From Chitinophagaceae bacterium UBA4411 (GTDB lineage Bacteria > Bacteroidota > Bacteroidia > Chitinophagales > Chitinophagaceae), in NCBI GenBank assembly GCA_002400415.1, contig DGQP01000004.1:1-64000 (forward strand): DNA of 64,000 bases, given 5' to 3'. Both the position numbers and the translations under genes were made by a program. This document shows, piece by piece, positions 8,404-17,471 of the stretch (position 1 is the stretch's first letter; each line of letters begins with the position of its first letter). The notes under the pieces were generated by a model, which searched no databases, was not told the DNA's origin, and was given only the letters and a program-made list of their open reading frames with translations.

Positions 8404-9672
8404 ATGAAAGCGATCTTTACACGTCGTGTAAGCGACCTTATTCTGTCTTTTTTTGTATGCCTGTTCCTTACAAGTAATGCCTCTGCCCAGGCACCTATCT
8501 ACAAATTTCAAGGCCCGTCTTTAGTGTCAGGAACTGATAAAGCAGTTAATGCTGTTTACAGGTTCCCCAACGTTACTACCGGTTTTGACGCCCTTGTGCA
8601 GATCACCAATATATCTGCCGGCATTTCTCTCCGGGATATTGACAGGACTGCTGATGGTTATGGAGAAGCATTCCAGCCGGAATACAGGGTGAATTCCGGA
8701 ACCAACGGGTATATTGACTTCCTGATTACTTTTGTGCTTACAGGTACTTCAGTTGCTGCCAGCCAGCCTTTTGTTGACGCATCAGGCCTGGATATTGATG
8801 GTGATGACCGCAGTGCACCCAACAACCTGAGGGAATACAATCGTATCGACATGGGTGGTGGTAATTATTCGTTTAATACAACTGTCAGCCATCTTACCAT
8901 TTCTCAAACAGGCACAGCCTATACAGGCACAAATGCTACAGGTGTTTTATGGGGTGCATTGGTAGATACCAGCGCCAAGGAAGTTATGTTCACCGTTTCC
9001 AACGTCAATGTATCTTCCTTTACGTACAGGGTTGGCGCTATTAATAATAGCTCTAACTCCGGTACCCGTTATGCAAGTCTTTACTTCAAGAAATTTTATT
9101 ATGCACCTTTCCCTCTTGCCATGCCCGGCCTGATCAATTTTGAGGGTAACAGGAACGGGAATAACATCTCATTTAAATGGGATTTCTCCACCACTGAAGG
9201 CCTGGACCGTTGTGTTCTGGAAAAGGCTGGCGCTTCAGGTGCATATTCTTCTGTTGCAGATTTTATGTATACCGGTGAAAATTCTTTTGAAAAGCATACA
9301 ACCTATACTGATAATTCTGTTGCTAAAGGAAATTATAACTACCGCCTGAAGATGATTGGTAAGAACGGAGAGATTAAATATAGTTCTGTACTTGCCTTCA
9401 AAACGGATGCAGAAAATGATATCCAGACACTGGTTGTTTATCCATCTGTTATTACCAGCAGTTTTACGGCAAGATTCAATGCCGACAGGAGTGAGCCGGC
9501 TCAGTTACAGGTTGTTGATTATTCCGGGAGATCCGTCTACAGCAAGCCGGTAACACTGACCCAGGGCCAGAATAATATTTCAGTCAACGATTTTAATGCT
9601 GCCCGCGGGAATTTTTTGATCGTTATCAGAAAAGGAGGTAAAACATACAGTCAGAAAATAATTGTACAATAA
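8404..9672 (+). CDS. T9SS type A sorting domain protein
   Basis: A 422-residue secreted cargo protein of the Bacteroidota type IX secretion system. A Sec signal peptide ends near SNASAQAP (residue 29). The mature part is beta-rich, with Asp/Gly-rich turns such as LDIDGDDRS that may bind calcium, and a fibronectin-III-like segment near residue 245-335. The last ~80 residues form the sorting domain: a VYPSV opening, a LQVVDYSGRSVYS strand pair and the end GKTYSQKIIVQ. Such proteins pass the outer membrane and are released or attached to surface lipopolysaccharide. No enzymatic domain is recognised. It has its own transcription unit and a possible terminator at 9831-9864. Confidence 0.85.
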   Translation: MKAIFTRRVSDLILSFFVCLFLTSNASAQAPIYKFQGPSLVSGTDKAVNAVYRFPNVTTGFDALVQITNISAGISLRDIDRTADGYGEAFQPEYRVNSGTNGYIDFLITFVLTGTSVAASQPFVDASGLDIDGDDRSAPNNLREYNRIDMGGGNYSFNTTVSHLTISQTGTAYTGTNATGVLWGALVDTSAKEVMFTVSNVNVSSFTYRVGAINNSSNSGTRYASLYFKKFYYAPFPLAMPGLINFEGNRNGNNISFKWDFSTTEGLDRCVLEKAGASGAYSSVADFMYTGENSFEKHTTYTDNSVAKGNYNYRLKMIGKNGEIKYSSVLAFKTDAENDIQTLVVYPSVITSSFTARFNADRSEPAQLQVVDYSGRSVYSKPVTLTQGQNNISVNDFNAARGNFLIVIRKGGKTYSQKIIVQ

Positions 9673-9830
9673 AACCATCAGCCATTAACCTTACCAGTGA
9701 AATGTGTTTATCTCTTATACCGGTCCGTTTTTCATCCGGATAGCTGAACCTTCAGATGGGCGGATGGGGCCGGTTACCGGAAATTTCTTCCAATTAATTA
9801 CAGCAAATTGTGTGATCAGAATAGTATCGG

Positions 9831-9864
9831 AAACAAAGGTGAGATTTGCCCGCCTTTGTTTTCA
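9831..9864. terminator. Possible bidirectional terminator
   Basis: AAACAAAGG (9831-9839) pairs with CCTTTGTTT (9853-9861) around a 13-base loop, between the convergent T9SS cargo gene and the barrel gene. The loop is large, so the call is moderate. Confidence 0.45.
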
Positions 9865-9881
9865 CTTTTGAGCCATCCTTT

Positions 9882-10589
9882 TTAACGCCGGTTTCTTTTT
9901 TTGCCAAAAAATCCGAATCTTACCCCGGCTTCCACGATCAGCATATCTGTTTTGGATTCTCTTTTTGTAAAAAAAACATTCCCGTTATCATCAATATAAG
10001 GGTCTGTAAGATATTTGGTATTTGTGCCCGGTAAATAAGACGTTTTTAATGACAAACAAACTCCTTTGGCTTTTCCAAGCGGTATCTCAATGCCGAGACC
10101 CGGTCCCCAGATAAATGCCCAATAACCTTTTGTTGAATTTCCCCCGCTATACTGGCTGTTTCCGAAAAAGGTTTCTCTTTCTGCATCAACCGAAGAAAAG
10201 AAGAGATTGGTTCCAATGGTACCATCTGCAAATAAAAGGACAGGTTTATCATGTGGCACAAGATCGGCCCTCGCTTTAAAAGCCAGCGAAAAAATATTAT
10301 TGGACGCAGTTACCCTGTACCGGTCAAAGAAGCCAAATGTATACAGGTCAAAATACTTACTGTCGGAACTGGTGATCAGAAATCCAATTTCACCGCCAAT
10401 ACTCAGCGGCATATCCGCCGATGGTCTGTGCATGACGTTCCATCGGAGACCGGCGCCTGTTACCGGGTAAGTTGATTTATATTCTCCTTGCGGGAAACTG
10501 AGCTGAAAGCTGATAGTAGAAATTGTTTTTTGTGCCTGTCCATACATGCTTATACCGGCCAGTACTAACAGAATAGCAAAACGTTTCAT
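9882..10589 (-). CDS. Outer-membrane beta-barrel protein, unknown function
   Basis: A 235-residue exported protein. A signal peptide ends near GQAQKT (residue 20). The mature chain is made of alternating amphipathic strands with turns at Gly/Asn/Asp, and ends in an aromatic strand (IVEAGVRFGFFGKKRNRR). This fits a small eight-stranded barrel of the OmpW/porin-like type, though the terminal basic tail is not the usual final Phe. Function cannot be assigned. It lies downstream of msrA on the same strand, but the terminator at 10632-10656 separates the two. Confidence 0.65.
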   Translation of the reverse strand: MKRFAILLVLAGISMYGQAQKTISTISFQLSFPQGEYKSTYPVTGAGLRWNVMHRPSADMPLSIGGEIGFLITSSDSKYFDLYTFGFFDRYRVTASNNIFSLAFKARADLVPHDKPVLLFADGTIGTNLFFSSVDAERETFFGNSQYSGGNSTKGYWAFIWGPGLGIEIPLGKAKGVCLSLKTSYLPGTNTKYLTDPYIDDNGNVFFTKRESKTDMLIVEAGVRFGFFGKKRNRR

Positions 10590-10631
10590 ACTCTTTTTCT
10601 ACAAAATAAACCAGAAATGATTCAAAAAAAG

Positions 10632-10656
10632 AAGACTGTGATCTTTTCACAGTCTT
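10632..10656 (-). terminator. Rho-independent terminator after msrA
   Basis: AAGACTGTGA (10632-10641) pairs perfectly with TCACAGTCTT (10647-10656) around a five-base loop. An A-run at 10624-10630 gives a U-tract on the minus transcript, so it ends the msrA message. Confidence 0.8.
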
Positions 10657-10663
10657 TTTACCG

Positions 10664-11362
10664 TCAATTATCTTTTTTCAGCTTATCCTTAAACACTTTC
10701 CTGAACTTATCTATTTTGGGCCTGATCACAATTTTGCAATAAGGGTTAGTATTCTCATTATTCTCAAAATACTGCTGGTGATAATTTTCAGCAGGATAGA
10801 ATTTTGTGAAAGCCGTAATCTCCGTAATAATAGGCCGGTCGAAAGCACCACTTTTGTCCAATTCAATTTTATACTTTTCAGCTTTCTGTTTTTGTTCTTC
10901 GTTGTGGTAGAAAACCCCGCTGCGGTACTGGGTTCCCACATCTGCGCCCTGCCTGTTTAGGGTTGTGGGATCATGGGTTTCCCAGAACACCTCCAGCAGT
11001 TCATCAAAACTGATCTTTGCCGGATCATAGACTATTTGCAGGCATTCTGCATGACCCGTTTCGCCACTGCACACTTCCTTATAAGTGGGGTTTTTTGTGT
11101 GCCCGCCGGTATAACCTGATTCTGCACTGATCACACCATCCAACTGCTCAAAAATGGCTTCGGTACACCAGAAACAACCATTGGCAAAAGTGGCGGTATC
11201 GGTTTTGCCGGGCAATGAAGCGCTGGTTGAAGTTGTCGTTGTATTTGTTGTATTGTCCATAGTTAAATTAGTAGTAGAGGATTTTTGAGCGCAGGAGAGT
11301 AAAGCCCCCAGGCTGATAACTGCTGTTGTGAAAAACATAGTGATCTCATTTTTATTTTTCAT
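10664..11362 (-). CDS. msrA: Peptide-methionine (S)-S-oxide reductase, exported lipoprotein form
   Basis: A 232-residue MsrA that reduces the S-epimer of methionine sulfoxide in oxidised proteins. The catalytic motif GCFWC is present (Cys63 nucleophile), followed by the family signatures SAESGYTGGHTKNPTYKEV and EAYHQ-like NYHQQYFEN. The start at 11362 gives a lipoprotein signal (LLSC, Cys24) and a Thr/Ser-rich linker, so the enzyme probably repairs periplasmic proteins. A longer in-frame start at 11476 would bury the signal peptide and is disfavoured. No msrB is fused or adjacent. It is divergent from the PPC-domain lipoprotein gene. Confidence 0.93.
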   Translation of the reverse strand: MKNKNEITMFFTTAVISLGALLSCAQKSSTTNLTMDNTTNTTTTSTSASLPGKTDTATFANGCFWCTEAIFEQLDGVISAESGYTGGHTKNPTYKEVCSGETGHAECLQIVYDPAKISFDELLEVFWETHDPTTLNRQGADVGTQYRSGVFYHNEEQKQKAEKYKIELDKSGAFDRPIITEITAFTKFYPAENYHQQYFENNENTNPYCKIVIRPKIDKFRKVFKDKLKKDN

Positions 11363-11482
11363 CCGTATGATAAATTTCGTGCAATTTAGTAGTACAGCAA
11401 GCGGGTGTTTTGTAAGTTGCATGACAATTGATTTGTTTTCGATTATCATTAACAGCTTATTGTATAACAATAACATCTACGG

Positions 11483-11983
11483 ATGGTTGACAAAAAAAGA
11501 TCTATGTCCCGTTTACTTATAACTTGTTTAACACTTTTTGTTTTTACTGCCTGTCAAACCACAGCTATGAATAAAGAGACTGTTTCCACCTATGCTTTTC
11601 GCCTGAAACCCGGGGAGGATCTGAAAGAAGGTATTGAAAAACAGGCAAGGGCAAATAATATACATGCCGGTTGGATAGCTACCTGTGCCGGAAGCCTGAC
11701 TGATTATATGCTCCGGTTTGCTAACATGCCGGAAGGAAGCAGTGGTAACGGGCATTTTGAAATCGTGAGCCTGGCGGGCACTGTCAGTATAAATGGCTCC
11801 CATCTGCACCTTAGTATAAGCGACAGCACCGGCAAAACCCTTGGAGGGCATTTAATGCAGGGCTGCAAAATTTATACAACTGCGGAAATTGTTATACAGG
11901 CTACCGATAAGTATGAATTTACAAGGGAGAAAGATGGCAGCACTCCCTGGGAAGAATTGCAGGTGAAGGAAAAAAAGAAATGA
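11483..11983 (+). CDS. PPC (DUF296) domain lipoprotein
   Basis: A 166-residue protein whose residues ~33-160 match the PPC domain (Plants and Prokaryotes Conserved, DUF296): RLKPGEDLKEGIEKQA, the core SINGSHLHLSISD with two histidines, and GGHLMQGCKIYTTAEIVI. This fold trimerises and in plant AT-hook proteins accompanies DNA binding, which has led many bacterial members to be named DNA-binding. Here a lipoprotein signal (FTAC, Cys24) precedes it, so this copy should be outside the cytoplasm and cannot bind DNA. An alternative start at 11504 keeps the same lipobox. The ligand is unknown. It ends four bases before the convergent SulP gene. Confidence 0.82.
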   Translation: MVDKKRSMSRLLITCLTLFVFTACQTTAMNKETVSTYAFRLKPGEDLKEGIEKQARANNIHAGWIATCAGSLTDYMLRFANMPEGSSGNGHFEIVSLAGTVSINGSHLHLSISDSTGKTLGGHLMQGCKIYTTAEIVIQATDKYEFTREKDGSTPWEELQVKEKKK

Positions 11984-11987
11984 CAGG

Positions 11988-13538
11988 TTAATGGATAGCT
12001 GTTACATTCACTTTCTGAATACTATCCAGGTGCACTTCAATATGACGGTCATGAGCCTTACTTTCAAACTCACTGATGATCTCGAGTATATCATAATCAA
12101 TAAAATGACAATTGCTGCCATCAATGGTAAGCACTGAATATTCCGGTATTTTATCTAAGGCTTCTTTTAATTTTACTTTATTTAAAAAGGTAACATTGCT
12201 GTTGAGCTTGATATGAAACATTTCTGTCTCATGTACTTTTCTTTTATTGATCTTGTATTCTGCTTTGAAATTATTTTTAATAATGTAGAAAATGGAAAGC
12301 ACCAATCCTGCCGTAACGCCGATCAGCAGGTCGGTAGCTAAAATGATGATAATGGTGAGAACGAAAGGGAGAAACTGTTTAGGCCCCAGGCTCCACATGT
12401 TCTTATACAACTTTGGTTTGGTCAGGTTATACCCTGTTACTAAAAGTATTGCAGCCAGTGCGGCGTAGGGAATCATGTTCAGGGCAAAGGGAATCAAAAA
12501 CACAGCGAGTAATAAAAATAATCCGTGTGTAAAGGCAGAAAGCCTCGTTCTTGCACCGGCATCAATATTGGCAGCACCACGAACAATTACGGCAGTAATG
12601 GGAATAGCGCCCAGCAAACCACAGGTTATGTTTCCAATACCCTGTGCAGCCAGTTCCCGGTTTACGGGTGTGATACGGTTATGCCGGTCCAGTTTATCAA
12701 TTGCTTCCACGCAAAGCAGAGTTTCCAGGGAAGCCAGCAACCCGACAATCACACCGTCTTTCCAGATAACAGCCGTGGAAAATAATCTGGAAAAATCAGG
12801 GAAAACAATCTCCCCGAATATGTTTGCAGGTATATTAACAAGTTGTGTTGGTTTTAACGAAAGATCTGTAGTGATCCAGCCGAAAAAATAATTAACAGCA
12901 ATCCCAGCCAGCACGGCTACCAGCGGGGCCGGAACCACCTTCCAGTTTTTTGCAAAGGGTCGTTGCCACAGTATCATAATTAACAAGGAGACAATAGCAA
13001 TGATGATCGTTCCTCTCCCGATATGAAGGTTAAAATTCCGGATATTGCCGGACACATCTTTTGAAGAGAAAATTTTTAAAAAACCACTTTGCCAGAAATC
13101 AGGCTGATCGTATCCTAATGCAAAGGGGACCTGTTTGGCAATCAGCATAATGCCAATGGCGGCCAGCATGCCTTTAATAACAGCTGATGGGAAGTAATTA
13201 GCAATTACGCCCAGCTTTAATGCCCCCAGCAGCAATTGGAAAATACCCGCAATAATGACGACCAGCAGGAAAACCCTGTAATCGCCATAAGAAAGAATAA
13301 TAGCTGCCAGTAAAGGGGAAAGGCCGGCCGCAGGCCCCGAAACGCCAAATTGTGATTTACTGATTACGGAAACGACCATACCTCCGATGATGCCTGAAAG
13401 GATACCTGCATAAAGGGGCGCACCGGAAGCCAGCGCAATACCCAGGCAGAGGGGAAGCGCTACAAAAAACACGGACAATCCTGCGGGAAGATCATGCCGC
13501 AACCAGATGCGGCGCATATATCGTAGTCTTCGTTTCAA
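11988..13538 (-). CDS. SulP family anion transporter with STAS domain
   Basis: A 516-residue inner-membrane transporter of the SLC26/SulP family, which moves sulfate, bicarbonate or related anions. The N-terminus LRHDLPAGLSVFFVALPLCLGIALASGAP is the family signature of the first membrane segment, followed by GPAAGLSPLLAAI. About 11 to 14 hydrophobic segments run to residue ~425, then a cytoplasmic STAS-like domain (IKLNSNVTFLNKVKLKEAL through LTIDGSNCHFIDYDILEII). The conserved phosphorylatable Ser of STAS domains is not obvious: the loop reads DGSNCHFID. No carbonic anhydrase gene is adjacent, so substrate is open; bicarbonate is common for this subgroup. Confidence 0.9.
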   Translation of the reverse strand: MKRRLRYMRRIWLRHDLPAGLSVFFVALPLCLGIALASGAPLYAGILSGIIGGMVVSVISKSQFGVSGPAAGLSPLLAAIILSYGDYRVFLLVVIIAGIFQLLLGALKLGVIANYFPSAVIKGMLAAIGIMLIAKQVPFALGYDQPDFWQSGFLKIFSSKDVSGNIRNFNLHIGRGTIIIAIVSLLIMILWQRPFAKNWKVVPAPLVAVLAGIAVNYFFGWITTDLSLKPTQLVNIPANIFGEIVFPDFSRLFSTAVIWKDGVIVGLLASLETLLCVEAIDKLDRHNRITPVNRELAAQGIGNITCGLLGAIPITAVIVRGAANIDAGARTRLSAFTHGLFLLLAVFLIPFALNMIPYAALAAILLVTGYNLTKPKLYKNMWSLGPKQFLPFVLTIIIILATDLLIGVTAGLVLSIFYIIKNNFKAEYKINKRKVHETEMFHIKLNSNVTFLNKVKLKEALDKIPEYSVLTIDGSNCHFIDYDILEIISEFESKAHDRHIEVHLDSIQKVNVTAIH

Positions 13539-13591
13539 ACGAACAATTTCGGCGGAAGGTAAAAAAAATAAACCGGGTGGAAAATGACTTA

Positions 13592-13638
13592 AAGCCTGTT
13601 GTAAAAACAGGATGGTGCTGTACCGGCTGAAACCGGTA
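13592..13638. repeat. Two small inverted repeats upstream of mutS2-like gene
   Basis: CCTGTT/AACAGG (13592-13608, five-base loop) and TACCGG/CCGGTA (13621-13638, six-base loop) lie in the divergent spacer between the SulP gene and the MutS2-like gene. They could be operator-like sites; no regulator is indicated. Confidence 0.35.
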
Positions 13639-13645
13639 ATAGGCC

Positions 13646-13653
13646 TAAATTTG
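13646..13653 (+). promoter_or_regulatory. TAnnTTTG -7 box candidate for the MutS2-like gene
   Basis: TAAATTTG matches the consensus and lies 35 bases before the ATG at 13689. No TTG is seen about 20 bases upstream. Confidence 0.45.
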
Positions 13654-13688
13654 CTGGCTTAATAAAAAGACCCGTGTGGTGAGAAAAA

Positions 13689-15803
13689 ATGAAATTATAT
13701 CCTGAATCGGCCAGTATACAATTGGAATTTAATAAGGTGAAAGAGCTGTTGGCAAATTATTGCCAGACAGAGCATGCCCATAACAAAGCCAATAACCTGC
13801 GTATTCATACAAGAAAGGATTTTATCGAAACAGAATTGCGGCAAAGTTTTGAATACCGGCAGCTCGTCAGTAACAGTATTTATTTCCCCAACGACTATAT
13901 ATTAAACCTGGCCAAAGAATTAAAACTACTGGCCATCCCGGGTGCTGTACTGGCGGGTGAACAACTGATGCAGGTGCGTAAGCTTGCAGAAAGTATCGAA
14001 AAGATATTCCGCTGGTTTGATAGCGAGAGAAGGCAGGCGTACAACGCCATGGCAAAGGTCATCGAAAATACATACTATGAAAAAGTGATCATCGGAATGA
14101 TTGATGAAGTGCTGGATGATTACGGGCAGGTAAAAGATAATGCATCTGAAGATCTGAAGAATATCCGGATGAACCTTTACCGTAAGCGGAATGAGCTCAG
14201 GCGGGTATTTGAAAAGATCATTTCCAGGCTAAACAAGCAGGGTTACCTTGCCGATATTGAAGAAAGTTTTATGAGTGGCCGCAGGGTGGTGGCAGTTTTT
14301 GCCGAGCAGAAAAGAACCGTAAAAGGAATACTGCACGGGGAAAGTGACAGCCGTAAAACTGCTTTTGTAGAACCGGAAGAAACAATTGAACTCAATAACC
14401 AGGTACATGAACTGGAGAATGATGAACGAAAAGAAGTGTACCGGATTCTTCGTGAATTAACAGGAAAATTATCGGTGTATGCTGCGCTGTTGTCAACCTA
14501 TCACAGCATTGTGGGAGAATATGATTTTATAAGGGCCAAGGCAAGGCTGGCAGCCGATATACGGGGAGAGTTCCCGGTGGTGAATGATAAAGCCGGTATT
14601 CACCTGGTAAATGCGTATCACCCATTGTTATACCTCTACAACCAGCGTAGCAATAAACCCACCATACCGGTAACGCTAACCCTGGATGAAAATAAACGGA
14701 TACTCGTTATCAGCGGACCTAATGCCGGTGGTAAAACCGTTACTATGAAAACAGTAGGCTTACTGCAGATGATGGTGCAGAGTGGTTTGCTGGTGCCGGT
14801 GCATCCCTCTTCACAATTTGGTATTTTCAAGCAGTTGATGATCCATATCGGCGATACGCAGAGCCTGGAATTTGAGTTGAGTACTTACAGCAGTCACCTC
14901 ATTCACATGAAGCACTTTATGGAAAATGCGAATGGCAGAACCTTGTTCTTTATTGATGAATTAGGAAGCGGCAGTGATCCGAATCTTGGCGGAGCTTTCG
15001 CAGAAGTGATCATGCAGGAACTGGCCCGCAAGCATGCGATAGGCATCGTGACCACACATTACCTGAACCTGAAAGTGATGGCAGGCAAAACGGCCGGTAT
15101 CCTGAACGGGGCTATGGCTTTTGATGAAAAGAACCTGCAGCCACAATACAAACTGATTGTTGGTAAGCCGGGGAGCTCTTATACATTTTCTATTGCAGAA
15201 AGAATTGGCCTGGATAAATCGCTGATCAAAAAAGCAAAGGAACTGGTGGATGAAGACCAGTTCCGGTTGGATAAATTACTCAACCGTACGGAACAGGACC
15301 TGCGTGACCTGGAGAAGAAAGAAACGGAATTAAACAGAACGATCAAAGAGAATGAACGGCTGAAGAAAGAAATGCAGCAGGTGATGGATAAGGAAAGGCA
15401 CCGGCAGCAGGTAGAAATATTGAAAGAGCAGAACCGGGTATCGGAAGAAAAGATCGCTTACCTGAAAGATATGGAGCGAAAACTGAAGCAGCTGCTGATC
15501 GAATGGCGTAAGGAGGAGAATAAGAATAAAGTGATCAAACAAATGGAAGGACTGTTGTTCAAAAAGAATGAGCAGAAAGTGGTAAGCAAAATGCAGAAAA
15601 AGATCGATTCAAAATTTGCAGAAGTGGGAGGTGATATAAAAGTAGGTGCTAAAGTAAAAATGAAACGTAATCACCAGGTGGGGGAAGTGATAGAGCTGAG
15701 AGGGAAGAGGGCCGTGGTGAAAATTGGTATGCTTCCCATGCAGGTGGATATGAAAGACCTGGTGGTGGTCAGGGAAAAAGAAAATGAGGAAAAGGACAAA
15801 TGA
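13689..15803 (+). CDS. MutS2-like ATPase lacking the Smr nuclease domain
   Basis: A 704-residue DNA-binding ATPase of the MutS2 branch of the MutS family. The N-terminal core and lever (1-310, with MSGRRVVAVFAEQKR) lead to the ATPase: Walker A GPNAGGKT near 343-350, Walker B FFIDELGSGSD near 421-431 and the H-loop THYLNLK. A long coiled coil (about 500-635) follows, then a KOW-like beta segment (VKMKRNHQVGEVIELRGKRAVVKIG). Standard MutS2 is about 780 to 830 residues and ends with an Smr nuclease domain; here the chain stops right after the KOW-like part, with a normal stop and no Smr remnant visible in the 70 bases behind. It may bind branched DNA or collided ribosomes without cutting. Confidence 0.88.
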   Translation: MKLYPESASIQLEFNKVKELLANYCQTEHAHNKANNLRIHTRKDFIETELRQSFEYRQLVSNSIYFPNDYILNLAKELKLLAIPGAVLAGEQLMQVRKLAESIEKIFRWFDSERRQAYNAMAKVIENTYYEKVIIGMIDEVLDDYGQVKDNASEDLKNIRMNLYRKRNELRRVFEKIISRLNKQGYLADIEESFMSGRRVVAVFAEQKRTVKGILHGESDSRKTAFVEPEETIELNNQVHELENDERKEVYRILRELTGKLSVYAALLSTYHSIVGEYDFIRAKARLAADIRGEFPVVNDKAGIHLVNAYHPLLYLYNQRSNKPTIPVTLTLDENKRILVISGPNAGGKTVTMKTVGLLQMMVQSGLLVPVHPSSQFGIFKQLMIHIGDTQSLEFELSTYSSHLIHMKHFMENANGRTLFFIDELGSGSDPNLGGAFAEVIMQELARKHAIGIVTTHYLNLKVMAGKTAGILNGAMAFDEKNLQPQYKLIVGKPGSSYTFSIAERIGLDKSLIKKAKELVDEDQFRLDKLLNRTEQDLRDLEKKETELNRTIKENERLKKEMQQVMDKERHRQQVEILKEQNRVSEEKIAYLKDMERKLKQLLIEWRKEENKNKVIKQMEGLLFKKNEQKVVSKMQKKIDSKFAEVGGDIKVGAKVKMKRNHQVGEVIELRGKRAVVKIGMLPMQVDMKDLVVVREKENEEKDK

Positions 15804-15828
15804 CCTTTCGGAACAAAGGAGAATAAAA

Positions 15829-15856
15829 AGCGAAACCTTACGGGGTTTCGCTGGTA
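15829..15856. terminator. Bidirectional terminator
   Basis: AGCGAAACC (15829-15837) pairs with GGTTTCGCT (15844-15852) around a six-base loop, with A-rich sequence on the left, between the convergent MutS2-like and CBS genes. Confidence 0.7.
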
Positions 15857-15873
15857 TTTAATGAGTATGTAAG

Positions 15874-16305
15874 TCAGCTGTTGCGGATATAGTTCTGTAA
15901 ATGGTTGATGGTTTCTTTCTGTGTTAATATAGTTTCTTTAACCACATCACTCATGGAAATGATGCCGGCCAGTTTATCATTTTCAAAAACGGGCAGGTAG
16001 CGGATATTATTTTTGGTCATTAATTCCATACAATGATCAATGCTGTCGGAAGGGGTAACCGTTGGTAGGTCGGCCGACATGATCTCGGCCACAGTGGTAT
16101 CAGTCGAATTCTTTCCCTTCAGTATCACTTTACGGGAATAATCTCTTTCGGTGATCAGGCCGAGATAATGGCCGTTTTCCATCACCATCATGGAGCCGAT
16201 ATTCTTTTCAGCCATTATTCGTAATGCTTCCAGTACGCTGGTGCCTGGTGAGACATTAGCAGTGGAGGTACCTTTCCGGGCAAGGATGGAGGATACTTTA
16301 TTCAT
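15874..16305 (-). CDS. Two-CBS-domain protein
   Basis: A 143-residue soluble protein made of two CBS domains (about 5-65 and 75-135), a Bateman pair that binds adenine nucleotides such as AMP, ATP or S-adenosylmethionine. Typical pieces are ALRIMAEKNIGSMMVMENGHYLGLITERDY and MELMTKNNIRYLPVFENDKLAGIISMSDV. There is no attached enzyme or channel domain, so it presumably senses energy status and acts on a partner encoded elsewhere. It is divergent from the LacI regulator and shares a terminator with the MutS2-like gene. Confidence 0.9.
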   Translation of the reverse strand: MNKVSSILARKGTSTANVSPGTSVLEALRIMAEKNIGSMMVMENGHYLGLITERDYSRKVILKGKNSTDTTVAEIMSADLPTVTPSDSIDHCMELMTKNNIRYLPVFENDKLAGIISMSDVVKETILTQKETINHLQNYIRNS

Positions 16306-16435
16306 ATGGCATCGTTTTAGTTAAATGAAATTTACGAAAAGATACGGGCTGCTCAAAAAATTATTTATTTAGCAGCAGCCTCCGGTCATAAATGGCTTTC
16401 ATTTTAACTCTCTTGTGCTTACCTTGCGCCCCTGC

Positions 16436-17455
16436 ATGGATCGCAAACCCGCCACTATAAAAGAAATCGCCCGGCGATTGAATGTCTCTGTCTCCACAGT
16501 GTCAAGAGCATTACATGATCATCCCAGTATTGGCCTGCGCACCAAAATGCAGGTACAGAAACTGGCAAAAGATCTGAACTATGAGCCCAACCAGGCAGCT
16601 ATATCTTTTAAGCAGGGAAGAACGATGACGCTCGGTGTTATTTTACCCAACCTGGGGGAAGAATTTTTTTCCATTGCCATCAATGGTATTGAAGATATTG
16701 CCACCAATAATAATTACACGGTACTGATAGGTCAGTCACATGATGATGTGGAACGGGAAAAACAGATCGTGGATACGATGCGGCGTCACCGGGTGGACGG
16801 GCTGATCGTTTCTTTATCCAAGAATACCGATAACTATGACCACTTTGAGCAATTGAAAAAGTATAATATCCCGGTTGTGTTCTTTGACCGGGTTCCGGAA
16901 ACAGCAGAGGCTTTCACAGTGTCCTGCAGCCTGAAGAAAAGTTCGGTGAACCTGGTGGATTGGCTCGTCAATCAGGGTCATACGAAGATCGCATTTATCA
17001 ATGGCCCGGATACCATGCAAAGTTCCTCAGACAGGCTTGAAGGGTATAAAGAAGGGCTGAAGAAGAACAAACTGGAATACGATAAGTCATACGTAGTGCA
17101 TACAGATCTAAGCAGTCATTCTACCAGGGAGGCGGTCAGGCAATTATTGTCCTTAAGAATCAGGCCAACAGCCGTTATTGCATTTAATGATTATGTAGCA
17201 CTGGATGCCACTAAAGTTTCGCGACAGGAGGGATTGAAGATCAATAAAGATATTTTCTTTGTGAGCTATGCTAACCTGCCTATTACCAGTTATATGGATG
17301 ATCCGCCGCTGGCTTCAGTGGAACAATTCCCTTACCAGCAGGCAGAGAAGGCCACCAGTATTTTACTGCAACTGGTACAGGCGAATGGCGCTGATGATGA
17401 CATTACCCGGAAGATTGTACTGGAGAGCAAAGTGGTGGTAAATCCCGTGGAATAA
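16436..17455 (+). CDS. LacI family transcriptional regulator
   Basis: A 339-residue repressor-type regulator. The N-terminal helix-turn-helix reads TIKEIARRLNVSVSTVSRALHDHP (residues ~6-30), followed by the hinge and a periplasmic-binding-protein-like sensor domain that normally binds a sugar or nucleotide (GVILPNLGEEFFSIAINGIEDIA; PTAVIAFNDYVALDATKV). The ATG at 16436 fits the family N-terminus; an in-frame GTG at 16415 only adds a non-conserved tail. No sugar-use operon lies next to it, so its regulon is elsewhere and its effector is unknown. A very strong terminator follows. Confidence 0.93.
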   Translation: MDRKPATIKEIARRLNVSVSTVSRALHDHPSIGLRTKMQVQKLAKDLNYEPNQAAISFKQGRTMTLGVILPNLGEEFFSIAINGIEDIATNNNYTVLIGQSHDDVEREKQIVDTMRRHRVDGLIVSLSKNTDNYDHFEQLKKYNIPVVFFDRVPETAEAFTVSCSLKKSSVNLVDWLVNQGHTKIAFINGPDTMQSSSDRLEGYKEGLKKNKLEYDKSYVVHTDLSSHSTREAVRQLLSLRIRPTAVIAFNDYVALDATKVSRQEGLKINKDIFFVSYANLPITSYMDDPPLASVEQFPYQQAEKATSILLQLVQANGADDDITRKIVLESKVVVNPVE

Positions 17456-17471
17456 CAGAATAACACTATTC

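Noticed and set aside
11483..11983. DNA-binding transcription factor, as PPC proteins are often named
   Set aside because: A lipobox precedes the domain, so it should not reach DNA; no AT-hook is present.
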